A stretch of DNA of 64,000 bases from Opitutia bacterium (GCA_016217595.1 JACRHS010000004.1:124001-188000), one strand, 5' to 3'. Numbered from the stretch's first letter, positions 1 to 9,032 are shown. Program-made: numbers and translations. Notes: generated by a model not told the origin, from the sequence alone.

Positions 1-1429
1 CGTAGCCACGGTTGACGACGGTGCGCGCGTGCGAGGCGTCGCAACCGAGCTGGAGCCACGGCGTGAGATCGTACACCACGGAGCCAAACCATGTCGTGCG
101 CTGCTGCCGGCGGCCGTATGGGTTGTCGACACTATCTGGCGACACCGCCAGCCCGCCGGGCGCTTTGAAAAAATCCAGGTTGCGCACGCCCTGCCGCGCG
201 GTGAAAGCCGCAATCCCGCCCGCGCCGTCGGCACCCGGCGCCACCGAGGTCACTGCCGCCGTGCCCGCCCCGAAGAGCGGCGTGCCGTCGGCGCTGCGAA
301 TGTTGGGCGTCGCACGGAAAATGGGCGTGTCGAGCGTCGCGGGCGGCCGGTCGTGTTTGCGATGAAACCGCAGCTCGGCCTCGGTCGCCGGCATGTTCCG
401 GGTGAGGTTGAGATTGCAACGCACCCGCAGCGCACCACCCAGCAAGGCGCGCCCGTGCAGGAGCGACACCGTGGATTGCGACGCATCGAACCCGCGCAGC
501 GCGTTGGTATAAGTGGTGGTGACCTCGGTCGCGTTGGCATCGGCATCGGGCCGCAGCACGATATTGATCACGCCGCCGACGGGATTGCCGCTGTAGAGCG
601 CCGAGGCGGACGACGGCAGCACCTCGATTTGCTGCACCAGACTGAGGGGAATGAGATTCACGTCGGGCGCGTTTTTGGCGTCGGAACCGCTGGTCAGCAT
701 TTCCGGCAACCGCCGGCCGTTGACGAGCACGATGGTTTCGTCGGCGCTGTAACCGCGCAGGCTGAGATTGGTGCTGCCGGCGAACAGCCGGTTCTGGCTG
801 GCGTCCTGCTCCGGAGAGCGCGCGGCGGCATCGTTGTCCAGCAGCTCGCGTTCAAGAAATTCGTTGAGGTTGACCACGCCGCTGCGGGCGAGCCGCGCGC
901 GGTCGAACACCGTGTAGGGCAACGCGCCATCCTCCGTGCGCACGAGGTCGAGATTGCCGGCGGCGCGCCGGACACCCAGCGCAGCAGCGCCGCGATCCAC
1001 CGATTGCGGCTGGTCCGGCCGGCCCTCGACCACCAACGGCGCAAGTTTGACCGGGTCGCTGGCGGCAGCGGCGGCCGGCGGCGGGGCCAGCGGGCGCGGC
1101 GGGTTTGGTGCGGTCGGGCGCGCGGCCGGGGTGATCACGAATTTTCCCCGGCCGTTGCGACGCGGCACAAACCCCGTGTCGGTGAGCAGGCGATGCAACG
1201 CCACTTCCGGCTCAAACTTGCCGAGCACTTCGTTGGAGCGCACCTGGCGCAGATCTTCAGAGGAAAACAGCACCTCGGTCTTCGCCTGCTGCGAAAAGGC
1301 CAGCAACGCGCGGTCGGCGGTTTGCGCGGGCAGGTTGAAATCCATCGGCTCGGCCCGCACCGCGCCGCCGGGCGCCGCGCCCAGCATTATCAGGAGAAGA
1401 AAACGGAGGCCGACAGAGAGGAGTCGCAC
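1..1429 (-). CDS. TonB-dependent receptor with N-terminal STN domain (3' part cut by window edge)
   Basis: Outer-membrane receptor that would import a TonB-dependent substrate and probably signal through the neighbouring FecR and sigma factor. About 476 residues are visible. A signal peptide (residues 1-26) starts at a GTG codon; the only nearby ATG would cut the signal peptide in half. An STN (secretin/TonB N-terminal) domain follows at about 28-90, as in FecA-type signalling receptors, then a Pro/Ala-rich linker and a plug domain (about 170-310) with motifs such as NLSLRGYSADETIVLVNGRR and SALYSGNPVGGVINIVLRP. The first barrel strands come next. The gene starts 21 bases after the fecR-like stop codon, so the sigma-FecR-receptor genes look like one transcript. 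The substrate cannot be read from the sequence. The 3' end lies outside the window. Confidence 0.9.
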   Translation of the reverse strand, partial: MRLLSVGLRFLLLIMLGAAPGGAVRAEPMDFNLPAQTADRALLAFSQQAKTEVLFSSEDLRQVRSNEVLGKFEPEVALHRLLTDTGFVPRRNGRGKFVITPAARPTAPNPPRPLAPPPAAAAASDPVKLAPLVVEGRPDQPQSVDRGAAALGVRRAAGNLDLVRTEDGALPYTVFDRARLARSGVVNLNEFLERELLDNDAAARSPEQDASQNRLFAGSTNLSLRGYSADETIVLVNGRRLPEMLTSGSDAKNAPDVNLIPLSLVQQIEVLPSSASALYSGNPVGGVINIVLRPDADANATEVTTTYTNALRGFDASQSTVSLLHGRALLGGALRVRCNLNLTRNMPATEAELRFHRKHDRPPATLDTPIFRATPNIRSADGTPLFGAGTAAVTSVAPGADGAGGIAAFTARQGVRNLDFFKAPGGLAVSPDSVDNPYGRRQQRTTWFGSVVYDLTPWLQLGCDASHARTVVNRGY

Positions 1430-1450
1430 GGTGGTGGGCGGATAAAAGGC

Positions 1451-2446
1451 TCAATGATCCGCACGCAGGCTCACCTGCACCGTGCCGCTCAGATCACGCG
1501 ACACGCGCACCGGTAAAACTTCTTCCAACGCCGTGCAAAAGCCGTCGAGGTCATCGAGGCTGAAACGGCCGCCGACGCGCAACTGCGCCGCGCCCGCCGT
1601 CGCCGTGAGGCCGCGCCCGTGATAGCGGGCGAAGCGGGCGAGCGCCTCGTGCAGCGGCACGCGATCAAACACGATCTGCCCCTGCCGCCACGCGAGGACA
1701 TCGTCGAGCGCCGCCGTCGAAAGCGTCTGCACGCCGGTGCCGGCGCTGGCGGAAAACCGTTCGCGCGCGCCGAGCGCCACCGGGGCGGAATCACGACCAA
1801 GCGCGCCGGGGCGCACCTGCACCGAACCCTCGACCACGGTCACATCGAACTCAGAGGCCGACTCGGTGCGCACATCGAAAACCGTGCCGGTCACGCGCAC
1901 CGAGCCCGCGGGCGTCTCGACGATGAAGGGCCGCGCGGAGTCTTTGCTCACGCGGAAAAACGCCTCGCCGCCGGCGAGCCGCACGCGACGTTCGCTCTTG
2001 GTGTTCTCGACGCGCAGGCTGGTCTGGGCGTTGAGCTCGACCTGCGTGCCGTCGGTCAATGTGAAGGACTGCCGCTGCGCGAGCGGCGTGGAAAGATTTT
2101 CGATCTGCGAAGCCGGCGCGCCCGTCCAGAGGGCAAACGCCACGGCTGCCGCCGCCGCGAGCGCGACACCGGCCGACCAAATGACGGGCCAGCGGAAACG
2201 CGCCGGTTTTTTCTCCGGCGGCAGATGCACCGCGCCGGCCGCCACGAGCGCGGGCAACTGGTCTTCGAGATCGGTGGAAAACTGGCAGTATTGAGAGAGC
2301 AGCGCGCGATGCGCGGGATCTTCGTTCAACCACTGGTCGAGCGCCGCGCGATCGGCCGCGGTGAGCGTCGAGCCGTCGAGCCGGGCGGCCCACAGCGCGG
2401 CCTGATCTTCGGCGGCCGCAGAGTATTTCCGGGGAGAAGGATTCAT
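1451..2446 (-). CDS. FecR-family anti-sigma / sigma regulator
   Basis: 331-residue inner-membrane regulator of the FecR family. The N-terminal cytoplasmic part (about 1-85) has the usual family pattern with AALWAARLDG and a DQWLNEDPAHRALL-type segment, which normally contacts the sigma factor. One transmembrane helix lies near residues 87-108 (IWSAGVALAAAAAVAFALW). The periplasmic FecR domain (about 120-215) contains LTDGTQVELNAQTSLRV and GEAFFRVSKDSARPFIVETP, and a C-terminal STN-like region follows. The ATG overlaps the stop of the upstream sigma gene by four bases, and the TonB receptor follows after 21 bases. By family knowledge it relays receptor occupancy to the sigma factor; the actual ligand is unknown. 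Confidence 0.92.
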   Translation of the reverse strand: MNPSPRKYSAAAEDQAALWAARLDGSTLTAADRAALDQWLNEDPAHRALLSQYCQFSTDLEDQLPALVAAGAVHLPPEKKPARFRWPVIWSAGVALAAAAAVAFALWTGAPASQIENLSTPLAQRQSFTLTDGTQVELNAQTSLRVENTKSERRVRLAGGEAFFRVSKDSARPFIVETPAGSVRVTGTVFDVRTESASEFDVTVVEGSVQVRPGALGRDSAPVALGARERFSASAGTGVQTLSTAALDDVLAWRQGQIVFDRVPLHEALARFARYHGRGLTATAGAAQLRVGGRFSLDDLDGFCTALEEVLPVRVSRDLSGTVQVSLRADH

Positions 2447-3009
2447 GGGCGGACCTCCTGGGTGGGCGCGGACGCCGCGGGGAAAGCGTCGCTCCCGGTG
2501 GGGGCGGGCAACGCGGCACGCAACAGCCGCAACGCCCGCGCGTGTTGTTTCTCGACCGTGCTGACCGTGATGCCGAGCCGGTCGGCGATTTCGCGATGCG
2601 ACAGGAGCTCGACCTTGCGCAAGAGCAGCACGGTGCGGCAGCCCTCGGGCAATTCCGCGATGGCGGTTTCCAACAAAGCCAGTTCCTGCCGCGCCATGGC
2701 CAGTCGCGCGGGATCGGAATCCGGTGCGGCGGTGGCATCGAGTTCGGCCCCGTCGTGCGCGATTTCGGCGAGCTCGCGGCGCTTGAGCCGGTTGATGGCG
2801 AGGCGGCGGGCGGTGAGATAGAGCAACGCCTCGGGGCGCTCCGTCGGCTGTTGTTCCAGCGTCGGATAAACCCGCATGTACGCATCGTGCGCGACGTCCT
2901 GCGCCTCGGTCGAGTTGCCCAACAAGCGCGCCAGATAACGCCGCAGCGGATCGAGCGTGGCCCGATAAAGCGTGGCGAAATCGCGGGAGTGGGAGGGTTC
3001 GTCAGCCAT
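2443..3009 (-). CDS. FecI-like ECF RNA polymerase sigma factor
   Basis: 188-residue extracytoplasmic-function sigma-70 factor. Region 2 is at about residues 12-75 (DFATLYRATLDPLRRYLARLL, then TEAQDVAHDAYMRVY), and region 4 at about 110-165 has CRTVLLLRKVELLSHREIADRLGITVSTVEKQ, the helix-turn-helix that reads the -35 element. I chose the ATG at 3009 rather than the in-frame start 102 bases further upstream, because the extra residues do not resemble a sigma N-terminus. Its stop overlaps the fecR-like start (ATGA), giving a cell-surface signalling operon sigma-FecR-receptor. It is divergent from rpmH across about 510 bases. Confidence 0.92.
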   Translation of the reverse strand: MADEPSHSRDFATLYRATLDPLRRYLARLLGNSTEAQDVAHDAYMRVYPTLEQQPTERPEALLYLTARRLAINRLKRRELAEIAHDGAELDATAAPDSDPARLAMARQELALLETAIAELPEGCRTVLLLRKVELLSHREIADRLGITVSTVEKQHARALRLLRAALPAPTGSDAFPAASAPTQEVRP

Positions 3010-3521
3010 CGGCACGCGCGCCACGGACGCCGCCAGCCCGGATTCGACCGGGCTGACAAAAGAGGTGTACGGCAGGGAGGGACGCGGAATCACGATTACC
3101 CTCCATGACAATCGAGCCGGCGAAACCCGCTACTCGTCCGGCAAAAAAAGTTTCGCCGCGCCCCGCCCCACAGCGCCGCCGGCAGCCGCCGAGGCGGCGA
3201 CGACGGGCATGGTAAAACCAAAGTAATTGCGCAGTCATGAGATAACGCGAGGCGTGGCTGCCCCTTGTTTCGCGGCGGCGCGCCGGAAACGCCAGCAAGT
3301 TTTTTTGTGACGCAGATAAAAGAGACGCGGGAAGGGGCGATGGTGGGTATTAATGGCGGGGCATATAGCCCGCCGCACTACTCAATCTCCATCAATCCAT
3401 ACCACCGAACCCGCCGAAGTCTCAGTCGCATTCGTGCAAGGAAAACCACCAAAGCCAACCCTGCCCTTGACAGTACCGGGTCGGTTCGACACTTCCCTTG
3501 CCTCTTAATCAGTCACAACTC
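3010..3521. promoter_or_regulatory. Divergent intergenic region between the ECF sigma gene and rpmH
   Basis: About 510 bases without a convincing gene. On the plus strand a perfect -35 hexamer TTGACA lies at 3467-3472. A -10 element 17 bases later (about 3490-3495) is poor, so the rpmH promoter call is tentative. A six-base-pair GC hairpin (GGCGGG/CCCGCC) sits at 3355-3374, and a GC-rich hairpin followed by a T-run lies near 3270-3307. I looked for DnaA boxes (TTATCCACA-like), because rpmH often neighbours the origin, and saw none. Confidence 0.4.
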
Positions 3522-3659
3522 ATGCAACCAACCTTCCGCCCGCACCGCAAAAAGCGCGCCCGTCAGATCGGTTTCCGTGCCCGTTCGAAGACCAAGAGTG
3601 GCCGCAAAGTGCTCTCCGCCCGCCGCCACAAGGGTCGTAAACGCCTCACTGTCGTCTGA
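3522..3659 (+). CDS. rpmH: 50S ribosomal protein L34
   Basis: 45-residue bL34 of the large ribosomal subunit. The protein begins [20 protein letters not shown] and contains [18 protein letters not shown], the invariant basic pattern of this family, at its usual length. It heads the conserved rpmH-rnpA-yidD-yidC block, with rnpA starting 47 bases downstream. No Shine-Dalgarno motif is visible before the ATG. Confidence 0.98.
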   Translation: MQPTFRPHRKKRARQIGFRARSKTKSGRKVLSARRHKGRKRLTVV

Positions 3660-3706
3660 TTCGCCAACCGGCCGTGCGCCCCGCGCCCCCGGTGCGGCCC
3701 GCTCCC

Positions 3707-4078
3707 ATGCGTTTCCGCCCTGAGCAGCATCTCCGCCGCCAGTGCGATATTCGCGCCGTTCGGGAGCAGGGTCGTCGGGTGGAATGCGGGGCGTTTACAT
3801 TATGGTGGCGTTCGCGTCCGCCCGCCGTCGCACCGGATTTTTTGTCCGGGGTACGCGTGTGCGTGGTCGCCTCGACCGCCGCCGTCGGTGACGCCGTGCG
3901 CCGCAACCGCGCCAAGCGTCGGTTGCGTGAAGTGTTTCGCCTTCATCAGCAAAGAGTCGCCCCGAGTGTCGATGTGATGCTCGTCGCCCGATTCGCCGCC
4001 ACCCGGGTGCCCTTTCCCGAGTTGGAACAACGGTTCCTCGCTGCGTGCCAGAAGATCGCGCCTCCTCCCCATGCTTGA
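3707..4078 (+). CDS. rnpA: Ribonuclease P protein component
   Basis: 123-residue protein subunit of RNase P, which helps the catalytic RNA remove tRNA 5' leaders. The family signature [13 protein letters not shown] is present in the middle of the protein, preceded by VGDAVRRN; an N-terminal segment [21 protein letters not shown] matches the usual opening. I chose the ATG at 3707; a GTG at 3674 would add eleven Pro/Ala-rich residues. The gene overlaps the start of yidD by eight bases, as is common for this pair. Confidence 0.93.
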   Translation: MRFRPEQHLRRQCDIRAVREQGRRVECGAFTLWWRSRPPAVAPDFLSGVRVCVVASTAAVGDAVRRNRAKRRLREVFRLHQQRVAPSVDVMLVARFAATRVPFPELEQRFLAACQKIAPPPHA

Positions 4079-4397
4079 ATTTCTCGACACCCTTGGCCGC
4101 CGGATCGCCCGCGGACCCGCCAAAGCGTTGCTTGGGCTGGTCTGGGTGTACCAGCGCACGGTGTCGCCCGTACTGCCGGCGGTGTTTGGCCCCGCGTGCG
4201 GCTGTCGGTTTTATCCCACGTGTTCGCACTACGCCGCCGAGGCGGTGCGCACGCATGGCGCCTGGCATGGCGCGGGTCTCGCGTTGCGCCGGCTTTTGAA
4301 ATGCCACCCGGGGCATCCCGGCGGCCTCGATCCCGTGCCGCCCGTGGCTCCCGCCCGCCGTGCGCCTGTCTGCACGCGCCACCAGGCAACCGCCTGA
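4071..4397 (+). CDS. yidD: Membrane protein insertion efficiency factor YidD
   Basis: 108-residue YidD homologue, thought to assist YidC-dependent insertion of inner-membrane proteins. It has an amphipathic N-terminus with [17 protein letters not shown], and the family motif [17 protein letters not shown] followed by [17 protein letters not shown]. The C-terminal 20 residues are not conserved. It overlaps rnpA by eight bases and lies 38 bases before yidC, so it is almost certainly cotranscribed with them. Confidence 0.95.
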   Translation: MLEFLDTLGRRIARGPAKALLGLVWVYQRTVSPVLPAVFGPACGCRFYPTCSHYAAEAVRTHGAWHGAGLALRRLLKCHPGHPGGLDPVPPVAPARRAPVCTRHQATA

Positions 4398-4435
4398 TTT
4401 TCCCGCGTTTTCTCACCGCTCATTCCCTTTCCTTA

Positions 4436-6229
4436 ATGGACAAAAAGAATACCATCATCGGCGTACTCCTGCTCGCGGCCGCCTTCGGCAGCCTCTGGGT
4501 CAGCTCCAAATTCACGCCGCCCTCGCAGCCGCAGCCCGCACCGGAAATCACCCGGACCGTCGGCCCCAATCAGGCGACGTCCAGCGCCACTGCGGCCGCC
4601 CGCCCGACTTCACCGCCCGACGCCGCGTTTGCCGCCGTCGCCAAGGACACCGGCGATGCCCGGATCGTCACCCTCGCCAACGACGTGATCGCGGTGAATT
4701 TCACCAACCAGGGCGGCGCGATCCGCGACATCGCCCTCAAGAAATACGATGCCGAGAAAAAGCATCCCGGCGTGCCCTACATCGTCAACCAGCTCCACGC
4801 CGACCCGGCGCTGGCCTTTGTCGATTACCCCGGCCTCGACCGCCGCACGCGTTACGAGCTGGTCTCGCAAACGCCCACCGAGGTCACATTCCGCACCGTC
4901 GTCGACGGCACCTTGGAAGTCACCCGTCGCTACACGCTCGTGCCCGGCAACGGCGACGCCAAGGCCGACCCCTACCAGATTCGCTACGACACCACCCTGC
5001 GCAACCTGACCGACAAGGAACTGCCCCGCGTCCGCACCCAGCTGAGCCTCGGCACCGCCGCCCCGGTCGATGTCAACGACTACGGCGTCTATTTGTCCAC
5101 CGGCTACTATGACAAAACGGATCATTTCGTAAAACGCTCCGACCTGGAAGGCGGCGGCTTCTTGAGCTGGATCGGCATGGGTTCGCGCGACCCGTTGCGG
5201 TACATCGAAAACACTGCCGCCATCACTTGGGCCTCGGTGCAAAATCAATTCTTCACCTCGATCCTGACGCCCGACCAATCCGGGGCGGGCCTGATCACGC
5301 GGCGCGTCGAGCTGCCGTCGTTCCCCGGCACGATGCAGCCTGCCATCGGCGTGACCGGCGCAGCGCAGTTCGATCTGCCCGTGCTGGCGGCCAAGGGTGA
5401 AATCAAACTTGGCGGCGGCTTCTATGCCGGCCCGAAAGAGTACAGCCGCCTCTCCAATGCCGAGATCTTCAAGCACAATCAGGACGCCGTGATGGAGTTC
5501 GGCATGTTCTCCTTCTTCAGCAAAATTCTGCTCACCCTCATGAGCTGGGTGCACAAGTCCGGCGCCAGCTGGGGCGTCGCGATTATCATCACCACGCTGA
5601 TCCTGAAGATCGTTTTCCTGCCGCTCACCCTCTCCGCGTCGAAGTCCGCCAAACGCATGCAGAAGATTCAGCCCGAGATGGCGGCGATGAAGGAGAAGTA
5701 CAAAGACAACCCGCAGAAGATGCAGCAGGCCACGATGGAGCTCTTCAAAAAGCACAAGGTGAATCCGATGGGCGGGTGCTTCCCGATCCTGATCACGATC
5801 CCGTTCTTCATCGGCTTTTTCTCGATGCTGCAAAGCACCGCCGAGCTGCGCTTCCAGACCTTCCTCTGGGCGCAGGATCTCTCCGCGCCCGACACGATCG
5901 CGACCATTTCGCTCGGGTTCATGAATCTTCCGATCAACATCATGCCGATCCTCATGGGCGCCACGATGATCATCCAGATGCAGCTCACACCGCAGCCCAC
6001 CGTGGATAACGCCCAGGCGAAGATGTTCAAATTCATGCCCTATATCTTCGCGCTGATGTGCTACAGCTTCTCCTGCGCGCTCTCGCTCTATTCCACCATC
6101 AACGGCATCTTCACCATCGGTCAGCAGCTCGTCATCAACCGCATGAAAGACGCCGACGACGCTCCCGCCGCCGAGCCCATCCGCGGCGGTCGCCCGGTCA
6201 AGAACGTGACGCCCGCGAAGAAAAAGTAG
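4436..6229 (+). CDS. yidC: Membrane protein insertase YidC
   Basis: 597-residue long-form YidC, as in Gram-negative bacteria. The N-terminal anchor (MDKKNTIIGVLLLAAAFGSLW) is followed by a large periplasmic domain (about 60-360), then the conserved five-helix insertase core with GVAIIITTLILKIVFLPLT, a cytoplasmic SAKRMQKIQPEMAAMKEKYKDN loop, and the GGCFPILITIPFFIGFF segment. The C-terminal tail is basic. The ATG at 4436 gives a normal anchor; the open frame extends further upstream only into the yidD region in another frame. It inserts membrane proteins with or without SecYEG. Confidence 0.97.
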   Translation: MDKKNTIIGVLLLAAAFGSLWVSSKFTPPSQPQPAPEITRTVGPNQATSSATAAARPTSPPDAAFAAVAKDTGDARIVTLANDVIAVNFTNQGGAIRDIALKKYDAEKKHPGVPYIVNQLHADPALAFVDYPGLDRRTRYELVSQTPTEVTFRTVVDGTLEVTRRYTLVPGNGDAKADPYQIRYDTTLRNLTDKELPRVRTQLSLGTAAPVDVNDYGVYLSTGYYDKTDHFVKRSDLEGGGFLSWIGMGSRDPLRYIENTAAITWASVQNQFFTSILTPDQSGAGLITRRVELPSFPGTMQPAIGVTGAAQFDLPVLAAKGEIKLGGGFYAGPKEYSRLSNAEIFKHNQDAVMEFGMFSFFSKILLTLMSWVHKSGASWGVAIIITTLILKIVFLPLTLSASKSAKRMQKIQPEMAAMKEKYKDNPQKMQQATMELFKKHKVNPMGGCFPILITIPFFIGFFSMLQSTAELRFQTFLWAQDLSAPDTIATISLGFMNLPINIMPILMGATMIIQMQLTPQPTVDNAQAKMFKFMPYIFALMCYSFSCALSLYSTINGIFTIGQQLVINRMKDADDAPAAEPIRGGRPVKNVTPAKKK

Positions 6230-6271
6230 TTCTGCCTCCCGCTCGAACCTCAACCGCACCGGAGTAGCTCC

Positions 6272-7006
6272 ATGGCTGGCCATAACAAGTGGTCCAAAGT
6301 TAAACGCGCCAAGGCCGTCACCGATTCGCGCCGCGGCAAAGTCTACAGCCGCCTCTCCCGCGACATCACGCTCGCGGCCAAAAGCGGCGGCGGCAATCCC
6401 GACGGCAACGCGCGCCTGCGCACCCTCCTGCTCAAGGCGCGCGAAGCCAACATGCCCGCCGACAATGTCGACCGCGCCATCAAGAAAGGCACCGGCGAGC
6501 TCCCCGGCGTCAGCTACGAGGACATCACGTACGAGGGCTACGGTCCGGGCGGCGTCGCTTTCGTGGTAAAAGTCACCACCGACAACAAGACCCGCGCCGC
6601 GCAAGATGTGCGCTCGGCGTTCGCGCGTTTCGGCGGCAACCTCGCCGGCACCGGCGCCGTAGCGTTTCAATTTCTCCACGCCGGCCAGTTCCTCATCGCC
6701 CCGGACAAGACCACCGAGGACAAACTCATGGAAGTGGCCCTCGAAGCCGGCGCCGACGACGTGATCGCGACGCCCGAGGGCTTCGAGGTGCGTTGCAACG
6801 TGCACGCGTTCGACAAGGTCGCCCACGCGCTCGACCAGGCCGGCATCAAAACCGAGAACTCCGAGATCGCCTACATTCCCACGACCACCGTCCCGATCAC
6901 CGATCCCGGCACGGCGCAGTCGATCCTCAAGCTCCAGGAAGCGCTCGAAGAGAACGACGACGTGCAACACGTCTTCTCCAACGAGGAGATGGACGAGCCG
7001 AGCTGA
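6272..7006 (+). CDS. yebC: YebC/PmpR family protein
   Basis: 244-residue YebC/TACO1-family protein of typical length. It starts MAGHNKWSKVKRAKAVTDSR and contains the family segments GGNPDGNARLRTLLLKAREANMP and YEGYGPGGVAFVVKVTTDN. Members are described as transcriptional regulators and, more recently, as factors that help ribosomes through difficult peptide stretches; the sequence does not decide between these. A GGAG stretch lies about ten bases before the ATG, one of the few visible ribosome-binding sites here. It follows yidC by 42 bases. Confidence 0.95.
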   Translation: MAGHNKWSKVKRAKAVTDSRRGKVYSRLSRDITLAAKSGGGNPDGNARLRTLLLKAREANMPADNVDRAIKKGTGELPGVSYEDITYEGYGPGGVAFVVKVTTDNKTRAAQDVRSAFARFGGNLAGTGAVAFQFLHAGQFLIAPDKTTEDKLMEVALEAGADDVIATPEGFEVRCNVHAFDKVAHALDQAGIKTENSEIAYIPTTTVPITDPGTAQSILKLQEALEENDDVQHVFSNEEMDEPS

Positions 7007-7043
7007 CGCACCGCGCAGCCTCGGACTAATCGTGCACTCCGCC

Positions 7044-7709
7044 ATGTCCGCCGCCGCCTTGATCGCCCAGCTTCGCGCTCAACGCAGCCCGCGCGACATC
7101 GAGGGACAACGGCGCTTCGGCATCACTCCGCGCGGCGAACACCTCGGCGTGCGCACGGAAACTCTCCGCGCCCTCGCCAAGCCCCACCGCCGCGATCATC
7201 CGCTCGCACTCGCTCTTTGGGCCAGCGGCATCTTTGAGGCGCGCACGCTCGCCTTCCTGATCGACGATCCCAAGCAGGTCACCGTCGCTCAAATGGAGGC
7301 TTGGGCGGCCGATTTCGACAACTGGGCCACGGTCGACGGCTGCTGCATCCACCTGTTTCGCAAAACGCCCTTTGCCCGCGCCCAAGCCGATGCCTGGAGC
7401 CAGCGCCCGGAGGAATACATCAAGCGCGCCGGCTTCACGCTGATGGCCACGCTCGCAGTGCATGCGAAGGATTTCCCCGACGCGGTGTTTCTCGACTGGC
7501 TACCGGTCATCGCCCGCGCCGCCGACGACGAGCGTAATTTCGTGAAGAAGGCGGTCAACTGGGCGCTGCGGCAGATCGGCAAACGCAATCCCGCGCTCCG
7601 TCGCGCCGCCCTCGCCACCGCGCGCGAGCTGGTCAAACGCGATTCCCGCGCCGCCCGCTGGATCGCCCGCGACGCGATCCGGGAACTGCAGGCGCACGCC
7701 AACAAGTAG
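7044..7709 (+). CDS. AlkD-like DNA alkylation repair protein
   Basis: 221-residue all-helical protein of the AlkD DNA glycosylase family (HEAT-like repeats), which excises alkylated purines. Supporting segments are GVRTETLRALAK, FEARTLAFLIDDPKQVT, the DFDNWATVDGCC core that corresponds to the conserved Asp/Trp substrate pocket, EEYIKRAGFTLMATLAVH, and ERNFVKKAVNWALRQIGKRN near the C-terminus. The ATG at 7044 is preferred to a GTG four codons upstream. It follows yebC by 37 bases and could be cotranscribed with it. The exact lesion specificity cannot be read from the sequence. Confidence 0.9.
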   Translation: MSAAALIAQLRAQRSPRDIEGQRRFGITPRGEHLGVRTETLRALAKPHRRDHPLALALWASGIFEARTLAFLIDDPKQVTVAQMEAWAADFDNWATVDGCCIHLFRKTPFARAQADAWSQRPEEYIKRAGFTLMATLAVHAKDFPDAVFLDWLPVIARAADDERNFVKKAVNWALRQIGKRNPALRRAALATARELVKRDSRAARWIARDAIRELQAHANK

Positions 7710-7726
7710 CGCGACGCTCCAGCGGC

Positions 7727-7762
7727 TTGTCCCCCAAAACGCTCGACGCGCGTTGGGGACAA
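7727..7762. terminator. Hairpin between convergent genes
   Basis: The inverted repeat TTGTCCCCCAA (7727-7737) and TTGGGGACAA (7753-7762) forms a ten-pair stem with one bulge in the gap between the alkD-like gene and the convergent DUF1328 gene. There is no long T-run, so it may be a weak or bidirectional terminator. Confidence 0.5.
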
Positions 7763-7798
7763 CGCGCGCCACTGCGCCCGCCGGATCGAGCGCCGCGC

Positions 7799-7957
7799 TC
7801 AGGTTCTCTTCCCGCGCAGCAAGGACGCGATAAAGAGCACCAGAAAGACGACGAAACATACCTTGGCGATCGTGGCGGCCGTGCCGGCGATGACGCCAAA
7901 GCCGAGGACGCCCGCCAGCAGCGCGACGATAAGAAATATGACAGCGTAGTTGAGCAT
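7799..7957 (-). CDS. DUF1328 small membrane protein (YtjA-like)
   Basis: 52-residue very hydrophobic protein beginning [21 protein letters not shown] and ending [11 protein letters not shown]. Two transmembrane helices are visible (about 3-25 and 30-47). The pattern [20 protein letters not shown], then [13 protein letters not shown], is characteristic of the DUF1328 family, small proteins that often appear in stress-related loci. Function is not established. It lies 12 bases downstream of the DUF3185 gene and is probably cotranscribed with it. Confidence 0.88.
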   Translation of the reverse strand: MLNYAVIFLIVALLAGVLGFGVIAGTAATIAKVCFVVFLVLFIASLLRGKRT

Positions 7958-7969
7958 GGAAAAATGTCT

Positions 7970-8176
7970 TTACGATGACCGCGTAACCCGGAACAGACCG
8001 GCCCCGCCCACGATGAAGGCCACCGCCCCGCCGAGGATCAGCCAGATGGCCTTGTCGGTCGGCGCACCGGTGAAAAAGCGGGAGAAACTGGAACCGATGG
8101 AATCCGCGGCGCTCAGGCCGTAGATGAGCAAGACGAGGCCGCCGATGAGCAGCGCGAGCGAGAGTGGTTTATTCAT
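7970..8176 (-). CDS. DUF3185-type small membrane protein
   Basis: 68-residue protein with two predicted transmembrane helices (about 5-23 and 43-62) separated by a short loop SSFSRFFTGAPTDKAIW. The arrangement LLIGGLVLLIYGLSAADSIGS ... ILGGAVAFIVGGAGLF matches my knowledge of DUF3185. Members commonly neighbour DUF1328 and BON-domain proteins, as here, which suggests an envelope-stress role, but no biochemical function is known. Confidence 0.8.
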   Translation of the reverse strand: MNKPLSLALLIGGLVLLIYGLSAADSIGSSFSRFFTGAPTDKAIWLILGGAVAFIVGGAGLFRVTRSS

Positions 8177-8288
8177 AATGCGTTTAGCGGAAGGTTCGAT
8201 AATCGGAGGCTGCCGGCGCAGGCGGGTATCCAGACGCGACCGTCATCCGGACAACCGCGCCACGTGGAGCGGTGCGCATGCCCTGCGT

Positions 8289-9032
8289 TCAGTTTTTCAC
8301 CGTCATGTTGTTGGTGACCGAGTTCACGCCGCGGACATCCTGGGCGAGTTTCGTGACCAGCGATTTTTCCGCATCGGAGGCGGCGTCCCCGGCTATGACG
8401 ACGACCCCGTCAGTGGTGGTCACCTTGGTCTTGAGCGCGCTGGTCGATTTGTGGCTGAGTAGCGCAAACTTCACCTGGGTGGTGATGGAGGCGTCGTCGA
8501 TTTTTTCGCCGATGGTCGCGTCCGGTGTGGCACTGGCTTTGACGACGAGATCGTTTTTGACCGATTTCACGCCATCGATGTCCTTGGCGTAAGCTTCGGT
8601 GAGCTCTTTCTGCGCGAGATTTTCAGCGGTACCGCCCAGGGTGACGATGCCGTCCTGGACTGTGACCGTGGTGTTGGAGGCGCTGACGTTGGCTTTCACG
8701 AGCAAGCGGCTTTGAATCTTGAAGGCCATCCAGGCGTCGGAGTGCTCGGGGTACGCGGACGTGACGACAATGTCGTTTTTCACGCGCGTGACGCCGGGGA
8801 GATTTTCCACGGTATCAGCTGCGAGCGCTTTGTCGTCTTTGTCCTGCACCGTGCCAGAGAGAGTGACGACGCCGTCATGCGCCTTCACATTCACATGATT
8901 CGCCAGGACCGTGCGATAATTGTAGGAAGCCTTGGCCGCCTCCTCGATCTTGCGATCGGTGGCGGAGGAAGCAAACAACGCGACAGGGCCGGCAAGGAGA
9001 GCGAGCAGAACAAACAGGTTTTTGGTTTTCAT
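8289..9032 (-). CDS. Periplasmic protein with three BON domains
   Basis: 247-residue exported protein. A signal peptide occupies about residues 1-22 (MKTKNLFVLLALLAGPVALFA). Three BON repeats follow at about 27-91, 102-165 and 177-246, each with the typical V(T)LxGTVxxxxxKxxAxxxAxxxxGVxxVxNxxxV pattern, for example GVVTLSGTVQDKDDKALAAD and GVVVIAGDAASDAEKSLVTK. OsmY, the best-known relative, has two BON domains and is a stress-induced periplasmic protein thought to bind membranes or act as a chaperone. The gene is divergent from an ECF sigma gene and upstream of two small membrane proteins, which fits an envelope-stress group. Confidence 0.92.
   Translation of the reverse strand: MKTKNLFVLLALLAGPVALFASSATDRKIEEAAKASYNYRTVLANHVNVKAHDGVVTLSGTVQDKDDKALAADTVENLPGVTRVKNDIVVTSAYPEHSDAWMAFKIQSRLLVKANVSASNTTVTVQDGIVTLGGTAENLAQKELTEAYAKDIDGVKSVKNDLVVKASATPDATIGEKIDDASITTQVKFALLSHKSTSALKTKVTTTDGVVVIAGDAASDAEKSLVTKLAQDVRGVNSVTNNMTVKN

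Noticed and set aside
3010..3521. Possible replication origin next to rpmH
   Set aside because: No cluster of DnaA boxes and no dnaA gene are visible; the neighbouring gene is an ECF sigma factor.
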